From: Clostridia bacterium
GTDB taxonomy: Bacteria; Bacillota; Clostridia; Christensenellales; Aristaeellaceae
NCBI GenBank assembly: GCA_017397765.1
Contig: JAFQIB010000057.1
Location: 1-64,000, forward strand
Reading direction: 5' to 3'
Length of the DNA stretch: 64,000 bases
Part shown: piece after piece, positions 8,709 to 16,367 of the stretch
Numbering within the stretch: the stretch's first letter is position 1
Layout: every line of letters begins with the position of its first letter
The notes under the pieces: model-generated
What the model saw: the letters and a program-made list of their open reading frames with translations, nothing else
Databases searched by the model: none
What the model was told of the DNA's origin: nothing
Position numbers and translations under genes: made by a program

Positions 8709-9542
8709 ATGTCGATCTTCTATCGTTTCCCCGGTGGTCTGCGCAAAGCGCTGACCCTTTCCTACGACGACGGCGTGGAGCAGGACGTCCGGCTGATGGA
8801 GGTGCTGGACGAGCATGGCATCCGCTGCACCTTCAACCTCAACAGCGGCTGCTGGGCCCAGGAGGGCACCGTTTACCCCGCCGGCACCATCCATCGCCGG
8901 ATGAGCAAATCCCAGGTGGAGAAGCTCTACAAGAATCCCAACCATGAGGTGGCGGCCCACTGCCTGACCCACGCCTCCCTGACGGAGCTGAATCCGGCGC
9001 AGATCGCCCACGAGGTGCTGGCGGACCGGGAGAACCTGGAGGCCATGTTCGGCGGCCTGGTCCGCGGCCTGGCCTATCCCTTCGGCACCTATTCCGACGA
9101 GGTGGTGCAGGCCCTGAAGGCCACCGGCGCCGCCTATGCCCGCACCGTGGTCAGCACCAATGACTTTACCATCCCCACCGACTGGCTGCGCCTCCATCCC
9201 ACCTGCCATCACGACGCCCCGAACCTCGAGCAGCTCTGTGACCGCTTCCTGGCGGACAAGGTGCCCTTCTTCAGCCGCCTGTTCTATCTCTGGGGCCACT
9301 CCTATGAGTTTGAGGCAAACGACAACTGGCAGGTGATCGAGCACTTCTGCGAGAAGATGGGCGGCCATGAGGATATCTGGTATGCCACCAACATCCAGAT
9401 CGTCGATTACGTCAACGCCTGCCGCGCCATGCTGTCCAGCGCGGACGGCAAGACGCTGTACAACCCCACCGCCATCGACGTGTGGGCGGACGCGGACGGC
9501 AAGCGGATCTGCATCCATGCCGGTGAAACCGTGAAGCTCTGA
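8709..9542 (+). CDS. Polysaccharide deacetylase family protein
   Basis: A 277-residue NodB-fold protein. Motif 1 is LTLSYDDGVEQD (catalytic base and metal Asp), the His pair is in EVAAHCLTHASLTEL, and motif 3 is LAYPFGTYSDE. The protein lacks a signal peptide or membrane anchor, unlike secreted peptidoglycan deacetylases, so it may act on cytoplasmic or small substrates. AAAGGAG precedes the ATG at 8709. It lies downstream of the acyltransferase and probably shares its transcript. Confidence 0.88.
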   Translation: MSIFYRFPGGLRKALTLSYDDGVEQDVRLMEVLDEHGIRCTFNLNSGCWAQEGTVYPAGTIHRRMSKSQVEKLYKNPNHEVAAHCLTHASLTELNPAQIAHEVLADRENLEAMFGGLVRGLAYPFGTYSDEVVQALKATGAAYARTVVSTNDFTIPTDWLRLHPTCHHDAPNLEQLCDRFLADKVPFFSRLFYLWGHSYEFEANDNWQVIEHFCEKMGGHEDIWYATNIQIVDYVNACRAMLSSADGKTLYNPTAIDVWADADGKRICIHAGETVKL

Positions 9543-9584
9543 CCGCCCTTTGCGCTGAAATGCACACTTTGTGCAAGAAAGCCC

Positions 9585-9612
9585 TTGCCTGAACGGAATA
9601 ATTTGATATAAT
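9585..9612 (+). promoter_or_regulatory. Sigma-A promoter of the 9647 gene
   Basis: TTGCCT (9585-9590), a 16-bp spacer and a perfect TATAAT (9607-9612). Confidence 0.75.
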
Positions 9613-9646
9613 GGAAGCAAATCAATCCACAAAAGGAGAAATTGAT

Positions 9647-10459
9647 ATGTCTGAGAAGAAGACCAAGCGCATCATCTCTGCCGATGACGGTTCTGAGGTC
9701 AAGGCAGGTTCCCGCAAGCGCGCCGCCAAGCAGGCTGCCCCCGTGGGCAATGCTACCGGCCTACGCATTGGCGCTGTGGCCCTGTGGGTCGCGGCCATCG
9801 CCTTTGAGGTCGTCGCCATCCTGATCCTCGTGGGCACCATCAACTGGACCTTCATGTCCGCCACCGCCCAGCTCATCATTGCCCTGGTGCTGGATCTGAT
9901 CTGTGTGGTGATCGGCTCCCTCCTGTGGAAGAAGGCCAACCGCATCAAGCCCGCCAGCGAGAAGAACAAGCTGACCTTCTGGCTGTGGAACAACATGGGC
10001 GTCATCGTGGCTGCCTTTGCCTTCATCCCCTTCGTGATCCTCGCCCTGACGGACAAGAAGGCTGACAAGAAGACCAAGGCCATTGCCGTGGTGGCTGCCG
10101 TGATCGCCCTGCTGATCGCCGGCGTTGCCAGCTACGACTTTGATCCCGTTTCCCAGGAGGACCTGGCTGCCGCCACCTCCGCCATCACCGACGACGTGTA
10201 CTGGAGCACCTTCGGCAAGGTGTACCACACCACCCAGGACTGCCATGCCCTGAACGTCTCCGAGGAGCTGACCTACGGCACCGTTGAGCAGGCCATCGCC
10301 GCCAACCGCACCCGCCTGTGCGCCTACTGTGCCAAGCGTGACGCCATCACCGGCGTGGTGACGGACAAGAACGTGGATGACATCGTGCTGGATGATGCCG
10401 ATGTGATCCCCGACGCTGTGCAGGAGCCCGCAGAGGCTGCCCCCGCCAGCGCAGAATAA
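9647..10459 (+). CDS. Four-helix membrane protein with C-terminal Cys/His cluster
   Basis: The 270-residue protein has a basic N-terminal tail (1-38), about four membrane helices (40-62, 70-90, 108-128, 138-160) and an extracellular or cytoplasmic C-terminal domain with the pattern VYHTTQDCHAL ... TRLCAYCAKR. The C-x2-H/C-x2-C arrangement could bind zinc and resembles small Ada-like metal-binding units; that comparison is tentative. The tail is rich in Ala, Asp and Pro. AAAGGAG precedes the start at 9647. It is monocistronic between its own promoter and terminator. Function unknown. Confidence 0.82.
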   Translation: MSEKKTKRIISADDGSEVKAGSRKRAAKQAAPVGNATGLRIGAVALWVAAIAFEVVAILILVGTINWTFMSATAQLIIALVLDLICVVIGSLLWKKANRIKPASEKNKLTFWLWNNMGVIVAAFAFIPFVILALTDKKADKKTKAIAVVAAVIALLIAGVASYDFDPVSQEDLAAATSAITDDVYWSTFGKVYHTTQDCHALNVSEELTYGTVEQAIAANRTRLCAYCAKRDAITGVVTDKNVDDIVLDDADVIPDAVQEPAEAAPASAE

Positions 10460-10470
10460 GCTGATCCATC

Positions 10471-10509
10471 AAAACCCCGTCCGACAGACATTGCCGGACG
10501 GGGTTTTTG
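10471..10509 (+). terminator. Rho-independent terminator
   Basis: CCCCGTCCG (10475-10483) pairs with CGGACGGGG (10495-10503), followed by TTTTT. Confidence 0.9.
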
Positions 10510-10654
10510 TGTGCCGGAGAACGCCTCGCACAGGGCAGCTGCTCAAAATGCAGGGAGGCCGGGGGGAATGGCGGGAAACCGGGACTCTCGCTTCCGCAGC
10601 GGTGACAGTTCCCCCAGGAGGATTGATCCGCCGGATGCCAATGAACCGGGTAAA

Positions 10655-10702
10655 CGAAAAAGCGCGCTTGCCCTGCCTGAAGGCAGTCAGCAAGTGCGCT
10701 TG
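10655..10702 (-). terminator. Terminator of the Mrp-type gene
   Basis: On the minus strand AGCGCACTTG (10700-10691) pairs with CAAGCGCGCT (10670-10661), with an inner CTGCCT/AGGCAG stem, followed by TTTTCG. Confidence 0.75.
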
Positions 10703-10765
10703 ATGGCTGGTATCCGCTTTTTCCGGGGTGTTCGGAGGGCGTGCCGTGCAGCAGCGTCTGCCGGT

Positions 10766-11614
10766 TTACTCCTCGATCTCCCGCTTGGGGCAGTTCAGGG
10801 CGGCGGTGACGGCGTTGGTCAGCTCGTAGACCATCACGTCCTCAACCTTACCCGCGTCGCAGGCGGCGGCGATGGCGGGATCAATGGGCAGCTGGGCCAG
10901 CAGCGGGATGCTGTGCTTGGCGGCAACCTCTGCCGTCTTGCCCTCGCCGAAGGGATAGAGCTTCTTCCCGCAGTCCGGGCAGGCCATGTAGGCCATGTTT
11001 TCCACGATGCCGATGACGGGGATGTTCATCATCCTGGCCATGTTGACCGCCTTTTCGACGATCATGCCCACCAGCTCCTGGGGGCTGGCGACGATGATGA
11101 TGCCGTCCACGGGCAGGGACTGGAAAACGGTCAGCGGTACGTCGCCGGTTCCGGGAGGCATATCGACATAGAGACAATCGACCTCGCCCCAGCACACGTC
11201 GGTCCAGAACTGCTTGACCGTGCCGGCGATCAGCGCGCCGCGCCAGATGACGGGGTCGGTGTTGTTTTCCAGCAGCAGGTTGATGGACATGATTTCCACG
11301 CCGGTCTTGGAGGCGGCGGGCAGCATGCCCAGGTCATTGCCCATGATGGGCTCGTCCACGCCGAACATGCGGGGGACGGAGGGACCGGTGATGTCAGCGT
11401 CCAGGATGCCGGCCTTCTTGCCTGCACGGACGGTGGCGCTGGCCAGCAGGCCGGTCACCAGGGACTTGCCCACGCCGCCCTTGCCGCTGACGACGCCGAT
11501 GATCTTCTTGACCTCGCTGCCGGGGTTGGCGGGTGCCAGCAGGGAAGCGGGGCTGGTCTGAGCGCTGGAGCACTTGCTCGCGCAATTGGCACAATCGTGA
11601 TTGCATTCAGCCAT
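10766..11614 (-). CDS. Mrp/NBP35-family Fe-S cluster carrier ATPase
   Basis: The 282-residue P-loop NTPase has the deviant Walker A of the MinD/Mrp class (VVSGKGGVGKSLVTGLLA) and the conserved DADITGPSVPRMFG. A C-terminal CxxC is in MACPDCGKKLYPFG, which bridges an Fe-S cluster across the homodimer in this family. The N terminus adds a cysteine cluster (CNHDCANCASKC), common in clostridial members. The likely role is delivery of [4Fe-4S] clusters. The start at 11614 follows AGAGGTG; an upstream in-frame ATG would add 18 unlikely residues. A nitroreductase lies upstream in the same direction. Confidence 0.92.
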   Translation of the reverse strand: MAECNHDCANCASKCSSAQTSPASLLAPANPGSEVKKIIGVVSGKGGVGKSLVTGLLASATVRAGKKAGILDADITGPSVPRMFGVDEPIMGNDLGMLPAASKTGVEIMSINLLLENNTDPVIWRGALIAGTVKQFWTDVCWGEVDCLYVDMPPGTGDVPLTVFQSLPVDGIIIVASPQELVGMIVEKAVNMARMMNIPVIGIVENMAYMACPDCGKKLYPFGEGKTAEVAAKHSIPLLAQLPIDPAIAAACDAGKVEDVMVYELTNAVTAALNCPKREIEE

Positions 11615-11741
11615 GAAAAATACACCTCTGTTTGTTGGATTCCAATAAGTATTCGCCGGGATTGACAAAAATCCTGCAAACGGCAGAAAAAAGGGACAGG
11701 GCGCTTACGAGGCTTCCGGGGCGCAAGGCGGCAACGGCGCT

Positions 11742-12272
11742 TTACTGGCCGCCGAAGCCGTTGAACCAGGCGCGCATCTCAAAGGGCTTTTTCCGCGGGC
11801 CGGTCACCGGATCGGCCGCCACGCCCACGGGCAGCAGGCAGATCAGCTCGTATTCCTCCGGCACGCCAAGGATCCGGGCCATCTGATCGCCGATGCGGTC
11901 CGTGTCGGTGAGGTGGCCCTCGTACCAGCAGCTCTGGTAGCCCAGGGCGACGATGGCCAGCAGCATGTTCTGGATGGCGGCGGAATAGTCCTGCACGGCG
12001 AAGCAGCGGTCGCGGTAGGCGACGATACGGCGGGTCAGGACGCAGATATAGGCCGGCGCGGTGTCGGCGATGGGGGGATCGATCACCGTGCGGAGCCGGG
12101 CCAGCAGCTCGGGGTCATCCACGGCGATGATGCTGGTGGTCTGCTTGTTGCAGCCGGAGGGCGCGTCCAGGCCGGCCTGCATGATGGCGGTCAGATGCTC
12201 CTGGGAGACGGGGGTTGGCAGATATTTGCCGCGGTAGCTGCGGCGGGCAGCGATGGTTTCAAGGATGGACAT
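11742..12272 (-). CDS. Nitroreductase-family FMN oxidoreductase
   Basis: A 176-residue small nitroreductase: the N-terminal ARRSYRGKYL supplies the FMN phosphate contacts (R-R/S), GCNKQTTSI the substrate-side loop, and LGYQSCWYEGHL and ICLLPVGVAADP the remaining family landmarks. Members form dimers that reduce nitro, quinone or enone substrates with NAD(P)H. GAGGTG precedes the ATG at 12272. The physiological substrate cannot be predicted. Confidence 0.9.
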   Translation of the reverse strand: MSILETIAARRSYRGKYLPTPVSQEHLTAIMQAGLDAPSGCNKQTTSIIAVDDPELLARLRTVIDPPIADTAPAYICVLTRRIVAYRDRCFAVQDYSAAIQNMLLAIVALGYQSCWYEGHLTDTDRIGDQMARILGVPEEYELICLLPVGVAADPVTGPRKKPFEMRAWFNGFGGQ

Positions 12273-12354
12273 GGGGACACCTCGCATTCTTTTGATCTGG
12301 CATCAGTATAGCATGAAAGGCCGGGAAAAACCAGCGGGACTTTCCGGCAGGGGA

Positions 12355-12387
12355 CAAAAAAGGGACAGCCGCGCTGCAGCCGTCCCT
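12355..12387 (-). terminator. recA terminator
   Basis: On the minus strand a GC-rich stem (AGGGAC...GTCCCT with GCAGC-rich core) is followed by TTTTTT. Confidence 0.85.
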
Positions 12388-12398
12388 GTGAAGGCGGA

Positions 12399-13523
12399 TT
12401 ATTCGCCCAGCTCCTCCTCGAGCAGGGCCAGATCGTCCTCGTCCTCGGGCATGACGCCGGGCTCGTCGGGCTCAATGGCGGTGGCGCCGGCAAAGATCTC
12501 CGCACGGATGATGGCGTCGATCTCACCCGTGATCTCGGGGTTGTCCCGCAGGAACAGGCGGGTGTTCTCGCGACCCTGGCCGATGCGCTGATCCTTGTAG
12601 GAGAACCAGGCGCCGGACTTATGGATGATATCGCGCTCCACAGCCATATCCAGGAGCGTGCCTTCCTTGCTGATGCCCTCGCCGTAGACGATGTCGAACT
12701 CGGCGGTGCGGAAGGGCGGGGCAACCTTGTTCTTCACGACCTTGACCTTGGTGTGGTTGCCCACGACCTCGGTGCCGTTCTTGAGCTGCTCGCCGCGGCG
12801 CACGTCCAGACGGACAGAGGAATAGAACTTCAGTGCGCGGCCGCCGGGGGTGGTCTCCGGGTTGCCGTACATCACGCCGACCTTCTCGCGCAGCTGGTTG
12901 ATGAACACCGCCACGCAGCCGGTCTTATTGATGATGCCGGCCAGCTTGCGCAGGGCCTGGGACATCAGGCGGGCCTGCAGGCCGACGAAGGAATCGCCCA
13001 TTTCGCCGTCGATTTCCGCCTTGGGCACCAGCGCCGCCACGGAGTCAATGACGATCACGTCCAGCGCGCCGGAGCGCACCAGGGCTTCCACGATCTCCAG
13101 GGCCTGCTCGCCGGTGTCGGGCTGGGAGACGTACAGCTCGTCAATATTCACGCCCAGCTTCTTGGCGTACACGGGGTCCAGGGCATGCTCGGCGTCCACG
13201 AAGGCTGCAATGCCGCCGGCCTTCTGGGCCTCGGCGACGATGTGCAGCGCCACGGTGGTCTTACCGGAGGATTCCGGGCCGTAGATCTCCACGATGCGGC
13301 CGCGGGGGATGCCGCCCACGCCCAGGGCTGCGTCCAGCGTCAGGCAGCCGGTGGGGATCACCTGCACGTTGACCTCGCTCCGCTCGCCCAGCTTCATCAC
13401 AGAGCCCTTGCCGAACTGCTTGTCCAGCGTATTCAGCGCATGCTCCAGCGCTTTGAGCTTCTCTTCCTGGGCAGCGTTGACGGGGGTAGCCTTCTCCGGT
13501 TTGGTGGTTTTCTTGGCAGCCAT
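12399..13523 (-). CDS. recA: Recombinase RecA
   Basis: The 374-residue protein is full-length RecA: Walker [22 protein letters not shown], the L1/L2 DNA-binding regions around [21 protein letters not shown] and [19 protein letters not shown], and a highly acidic C-terminal tail ([21 protein letters not shown]). A Lys/Thr/Pro/Ala-rich extension precedes the core. It forms filaments on single-stranded DNA, drives strand exchange and stimulates LexA self-cleavage. A candidate LexA box lies between its promoter hexamers. AAAGGAG precedes the start. Confidence 0.98.
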   Translation of the reverse strand: MAAKKTTKPEKATPVNAAQEEKLKALEHALNTLDKQFGKGSVMKLGERSEVNVQVIPTGCLTLDAALGVGGIPRGRIVEIYGPESSGKTTVALHIVAEAQKAGGIAAFVDAEHALDPVYAKKLGVNIDELYVSQPDTGEQALEIVEALVRSGALDVIVIDSVAALVPKAEIDGEMGDSFVGLQARLMSQALRKLAGIINKTGCVAVFINQLREKVGVMYGNPETTPGGRALKFYSSVRLDVRRGEQLKNGTEVVGNHTKVKVVKNKVAPPFRTAEFDIVYGEGISKEGTLLDMAVERDIIHKSGAWFSYKDQRIGQGRENTRLFLRDNPEITGEIDAIIRAEIFAGATAIEPDEPGVMPEDEDDLALLEEELGE

Positions 13524-13561
13524 ATATCAAAACTCCTTTGCAGTCAGAATGGACTGATATC

Positions 13562-13590
13562 ATCCTATCACAGCGAACGTCAGTTTGCAA
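13562..13590 (-). promoter_or_regulatory. recA promoter with embedded LexA box
   Basis: On the minus strand TTGCAA (13590-13585), a 17-bp spacer and TAGGAT (13567-13562). Read on the plus strand, CGAACGTCAGTTTG at 13574-13587 has the CGAAC-N4-GTTyG form of the Gram-positive LexA/DinR operator with one arm mismatch. Confidence 0.7.
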
Positions 13591-13677
13591 GGGGAACACG
13601 CAAATTTTTCCCGGCGGCGGATTCGGGATGGCGGTTTTATGGTATCATGAATCTGACATCAAGGAGGAGGGATCGAC

Positions 13678-14376
13678 ATGCTTCGCAGGATCATCAGCAT
13701 CGACAGGGAGAAATGCAACGGCTGCGGCCTGTGCGCTAAGGCGTGCCACGAGGGCGCGATCGGGATGGTGGACGGGAAGGCGCAGCTGCTGCGGGAGGAT
13801 TATTGCGATGGGCTGGGGGATTGTCTGCCTGCCTGTCCCGCCGGGGCGATCAGCTTTGTTGAAAGGGACGCGCTGGCCTATGATGAAGCGGCGGTGCTGG
13901 CGGCCAAAGCGCAGGCAAAGCCGCAGCACACCGGCGGCTGTCCGGGGCTGAGGGCGCGGCAGATGAACAGAGACGCCGCGCCTGCAGCAGTGCCCGCACC
14001 GGGCCAACACCCCTCTCAACTGACCCAGTGGCCGGTGCAGATCAAGCTGGTCTCGCCCCAGGCATCCTGGTTTGACGGGGCGGATCTGCTCATCGCTGCG
14101 GACTGCACAGCCTATGCCTACGGCAATTTCCATCAGGACTTTATCCGGGGACGGATCTGCCTGATCGGCTGCCCCAAGCTGGACATGACGGATTATTCGG
14201 AAAAGCTGACAGAAATTTTCCGGCACAATGCGCTGCGGAGCGTCACGGTGGCGCGGATGGAGGTGCCCTGCTGCGGCGGGCTCGAAGCCGCTGTCCGGCG
14301 GGCGCTGCAGCACTGCGGACGGGAGATCCCCTGCCGGGTGGTGACCATCTCGGCGGACGGGCGGATTCTGCCGTAA
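13678..14376 (+). CDS. 4Fe-4S dicluster ferredoxin-like protein
   Basis: The 232-residue protein opens with two ferredoxin motifs: CNGCGLCAKACHEGAI (first cluster) and DYCDGLGDCLPACPAGAI (an unusual, longer-spaced second cluster). The C-terminal half (about 105-232) carries AADCTAYAYGNFH, LIGCPKLD and EVPCCGGLE, with several further conserved cysteines, the pattern of a recurrent anaerobe Fe-S protein often encoded near hybrid-cluster protein or Crp-like regulators. Neither partner is present here. It is predicted to be cytoplasmic and redox-active; the electron partner is unknown. GGAGG precedes the ATG. Confidence 0.88.
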   Translation: MLRRIISIDREKCNGCGLCAKACHEGAIGMVDGKAQLLREDYCDGLGDCLPACPAGAISFVERDALAYDEAAVLAAKAQAKPQHTGGCPGLRARQMNRDAAPAAVPAPGQHPSQLTQWPVQIKLVSPQASWFDGADLLIAADCTAYAYGNFHQDFIRGRICLIGCPKLDMTDYSEKLTEIFRHNALRSVTVARMEVPCCGGLEAAVRRALQHCGREIPCRVVTISADGRILP

Positions 14377-14424
14377 GCGGCGTCTGAAGGGGGCGTGCAG
14401 GCAAATTTGGGGGTGACGCTTCGC

Positions 14425-14648
14425 TAAACTGGGATTTGTAGAGATGTGCGATCGTTAGATGTTTGTATCTTTGTGGCAGGTCACTTGTGAGAGATCTTCT
14501 TTCTCGGTCCCGAGAAAGAAGCATACCGGCCCACAACAGGTACAAAGCCTGCTGTGGGCTTCGCGTTATCAACGCAAGCGCTGACAACGCTCGTCGCGCA
14601 GAGCGCGACCTCACAAGGGCCAGAGGGGGTGGCAAACTTTCCACCATT
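14425..14648 (-). repeat. Structured five-helix intergenic repeat, copy 2 (inverted)
   Basis: Reverse complement of 1-222 (position p corresponds to 14649 minus p, without indels). The outer stem lies at 14484-14491/14610-14617. Differences from copy 1 fall outside the helices or at the loop-closing pair of the fourth helix. Confidence 0.8.
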
Positions 14649-14654
14649 GATTGC

Positions 14655-14725
14655 CATTTAACGTTTACCCATCATTTTCGCCTTCGGCGAAGTCCCCACA
14701 GGGGACACATGATGCGCAAACGCCC
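14655..14725 (-). repeat. 61-bp three-way-junction repeat, copy 3
   Basis: The core occupies 14662-14722 on the minus strand. Its outer stem is CGTTTGC/GTAAACG rather than CATTTAC/GTAAATG, and its first hairpin is GTCCCC/GGGGAC rather than GTTCCC/GGGAAC, so both retain pairing through compensatory changes. The TTCGCC-gaa-GGCGAA hairpin is unchanged. Confidence 0.72.
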
Positions 14726-15030
14726 TCTGAACTCCCCCCGCCCCCACATAGTAGTCTTTAGGTGGAGTTGTACTCCCCGCATGGGCCTCGCGGGGGCGTA
14801 CCATTTCTTGACTTTTCCTTTGTTTGTTGGTGCGCCGCTCGCCTGAACGGTCTCGCGACGCTACCGGAATAACGGGCTTCTCTGCTGCTCGTTCCGTATT
14901 GTTGCAAGAAAGCCGGCCCAAAGGCTCCCTCCTGAGGGAGTTCCCGTAACTGCTGTACGTACCAGCCACAAAGGAAACGCGATCCCCCCACAAATCCCAG
15001 TTTCCCGACCCGTTCTGCCCCAAGAACGCA
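14726..15030. other. Intergenic region without recognisable gene
   Basis: About 300 bp with short hairpins (CCCCGCATGGG.../CGCGGGGG near 14775-14800; CTCCCTCCTGAGGGAG near 14925) and no frame supported by a ribosome binding site or protein features. It may be further repeat-derived sequence attached to the two elements to its left. Confidence 0.5.
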
Positions 15031-15068
15031 AAACAGCAAGCCGGATGTAATCCGGCTTGCTGTTTGTC
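15031..15068 (-). terminator. Terminator of the SGNH hydrolase gene
   Basis: A long stem AAACAGCAAGCCGGAT / ATCCGGCTTGCTGTTT with a 3-base loop; on the minus strand it is followed by TGCGTTC, with T-richness inside the stem. It lies about 10 bp past the stop codon. Confidence 0.75.
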
Positions 15069-15077
15069 GTTTCTCAT

Positions 15078-16265
15078 TTATTTGGCATAGCCCACGTCCA
15101 GCAAGGTGAAGGTCTTGGTCTCGCTGCCTTCAGCCATGCGGATTTCCACCGTGTGGGGCGCATCGGAGCGGCCCAGGTAGATCAGCTGCGTCACCGGGTT
15201 GCCCCAGGCGTTGTCGGCATAGCAGTTCAGGGTGGTCTTGAGCTTGCCGTCCACCCAGACCTCTGCCTTGCCGCAGCGGGTATTGCGCTCCTGCTTGACC
15301 ACGACGGTCATGAGGGAAGCGTCCAGGGAGAGGATCATGGGGCCGTTTTCGTTCAGGTTGGACATGTGCCGCCAGCCCTGCTTGTAGCTGTAGCAGGCGA
15401 CGGTGCCGTAGTCGAAGCAGCCCATGCTGAGGATGGCGGGGTCATCCTTGCCAAGATTCTGAATGGCTGCCAGGGTGCGGCCGTTGAGGCCGGACTTGGG
15501 CAGGACGTAGGGCACGGGGGCAACAGCGGCGGCCTGATCGAACCAGTAGGCGATGCAGTCCGCCATAAAGGCGTGACCGGCGTTGTTGGGGTGGACGTAA
15601 TCGGAGGAATAATCGCGCCAGGTCATCTGGCCCTGCTGGATCTGCGTCCAGACGGCGTCCTTGATGGAGATCATGCCCAGATCGTAGTGCTTGCCGATCT
15701 TCTGCATGTGATCCTGGGCGGACCAGCCGGTCTCGCCCACGGTGAAGATGAGCACCACCGCCGGCTGGGAGGGGCTCTCCAGCAGCTTGCAGACAAGGGA
15801 CTCGTAGGCCAGGCGGCTGTTGGCGTCGCCGCCGTCGTTCACGGCAAATTCCACAAAGACGATGTCCGGGTTGTGGGCCAGCACGTCCTTCTCGCAGCGG
15901 GTCACGCCCAGCAGGGAGGGGGTGCCGGAGATGCCGGCGTTGTGGTACTGCAGACGGCTCTTGTCCGCCATGAACTTCTCCGCAAACAGCTGGGCGGAGA
16001 GATAAGCGTAGCATTTGGTCTTCTGGGGGGAGGCGGCGCTGCCCTCGGTGATGGAGCCGCCCAGATAGACGATGGAGACGTCCTCCCCGTTTTTTGCCTT
16101 GCTGATGGCGCGCTGGATGCGCTCGGTGTTGCCGGCGGTGAGGAAGGACCGTTCAATCATTTCCTGGGTGAAAACGGCGGGGGCCTCCGCCAGCGCGGGC
16201 AGTGCGCCCAGCAGCAGCGCGGCAGCCAGCATAAGGGTCAGCCCGCGGAAGATATTCATGGACAT
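15078..16265 (-). CDS. Secreted SGNH/GDSL-type hydrolase
   Basis: The 395-residue protein has a signal peptide (NIFRGLTLMLAAALLLGALPALAEA). Block I is VYLGGSITEG (nucleophile Ser), block III VFVEFAVNDGG (Asn) and block V DYVHPNNAGHAFMAD (Asp-x-x-His). A C-terminal beta-sandwich-like part (about 280-395) ends in a segment suggesting carbohydrate-facing strands. Such enzymes commonly remove acetyl or other ester groups from plant or bacterial polysaccharides. It is monocistronic with its own promoter. It neighbours a GH4 glycosidase, which suggests glycan use; the substrate is unknown. Confidence 0.9.
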   Translation of the reverse strand: MSMNIFRGLTLMLAAALLLGALPALAEAPAVFTQEMIERSFLTAGNTERIQRAISKAKNGEDVSIVYLGGSITEGSAASPQKTKCYAYLSAQLFAEKFMADKSRLQYHNAGISGTPSLLGVTRCEKDVLAHNPDIVFVEFAVNDGGDANSRLAYESLVCKLLESPSQPAVVLIFTVGETGWSAQDHMQKIGKHYDLGMISIKDAVWTQIQQGQMTWRDYSSDYVHPNNAGHAFMADCIAYWFDQAAAVAPVPYVLPKSGLNGRTLAAIQNLGKDDPAILSMGCFDYGTVACYSYKQGWRHMSNLNENGPMILSLDASLMTVVVKQERNTRCGKAEVWVDGKLKTTLNCYADNAWGNPVTQLIYLGRSDAPHTVEIRMAEGSETKTFTLLDVGYAK

Positions 16266-16321
16266 GTGTTGTCTCTCCTTCTGTCAGCATCCCTTCGGGG
16301 AGGATGCTTCGTTTTCTGTTC

Positions 16322-16349
16322 AGTATACCGCATCCGGCGGAGCTGTCAA
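16322..16349 (-). promoter_or_regulatory. Promoter of the SGNH hydrolase gene
   Basis: On the minus strand a perfect TTGACA (16349-16344), a 16-bp spacer and TATACT (16327-16322). Confidence 0.8.
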
Positions 16350-16367
16350 GCCGGAAGGCGCAGGGGA

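Noticed and set aside
1..14648. Inverted copies as terminal repeats of a 14-kb transposon
   Set aside because: The interval holds only housekeeping genes such as efp and recA, with no transposase, integrase or target duplication.
14463..15077. Small frames in the repeat-rich region after the ferredoxin-like gene
   Set aside because: They follow hairpin sequence, overlap each other on both strands and lack ribosome binding sites and protein features.
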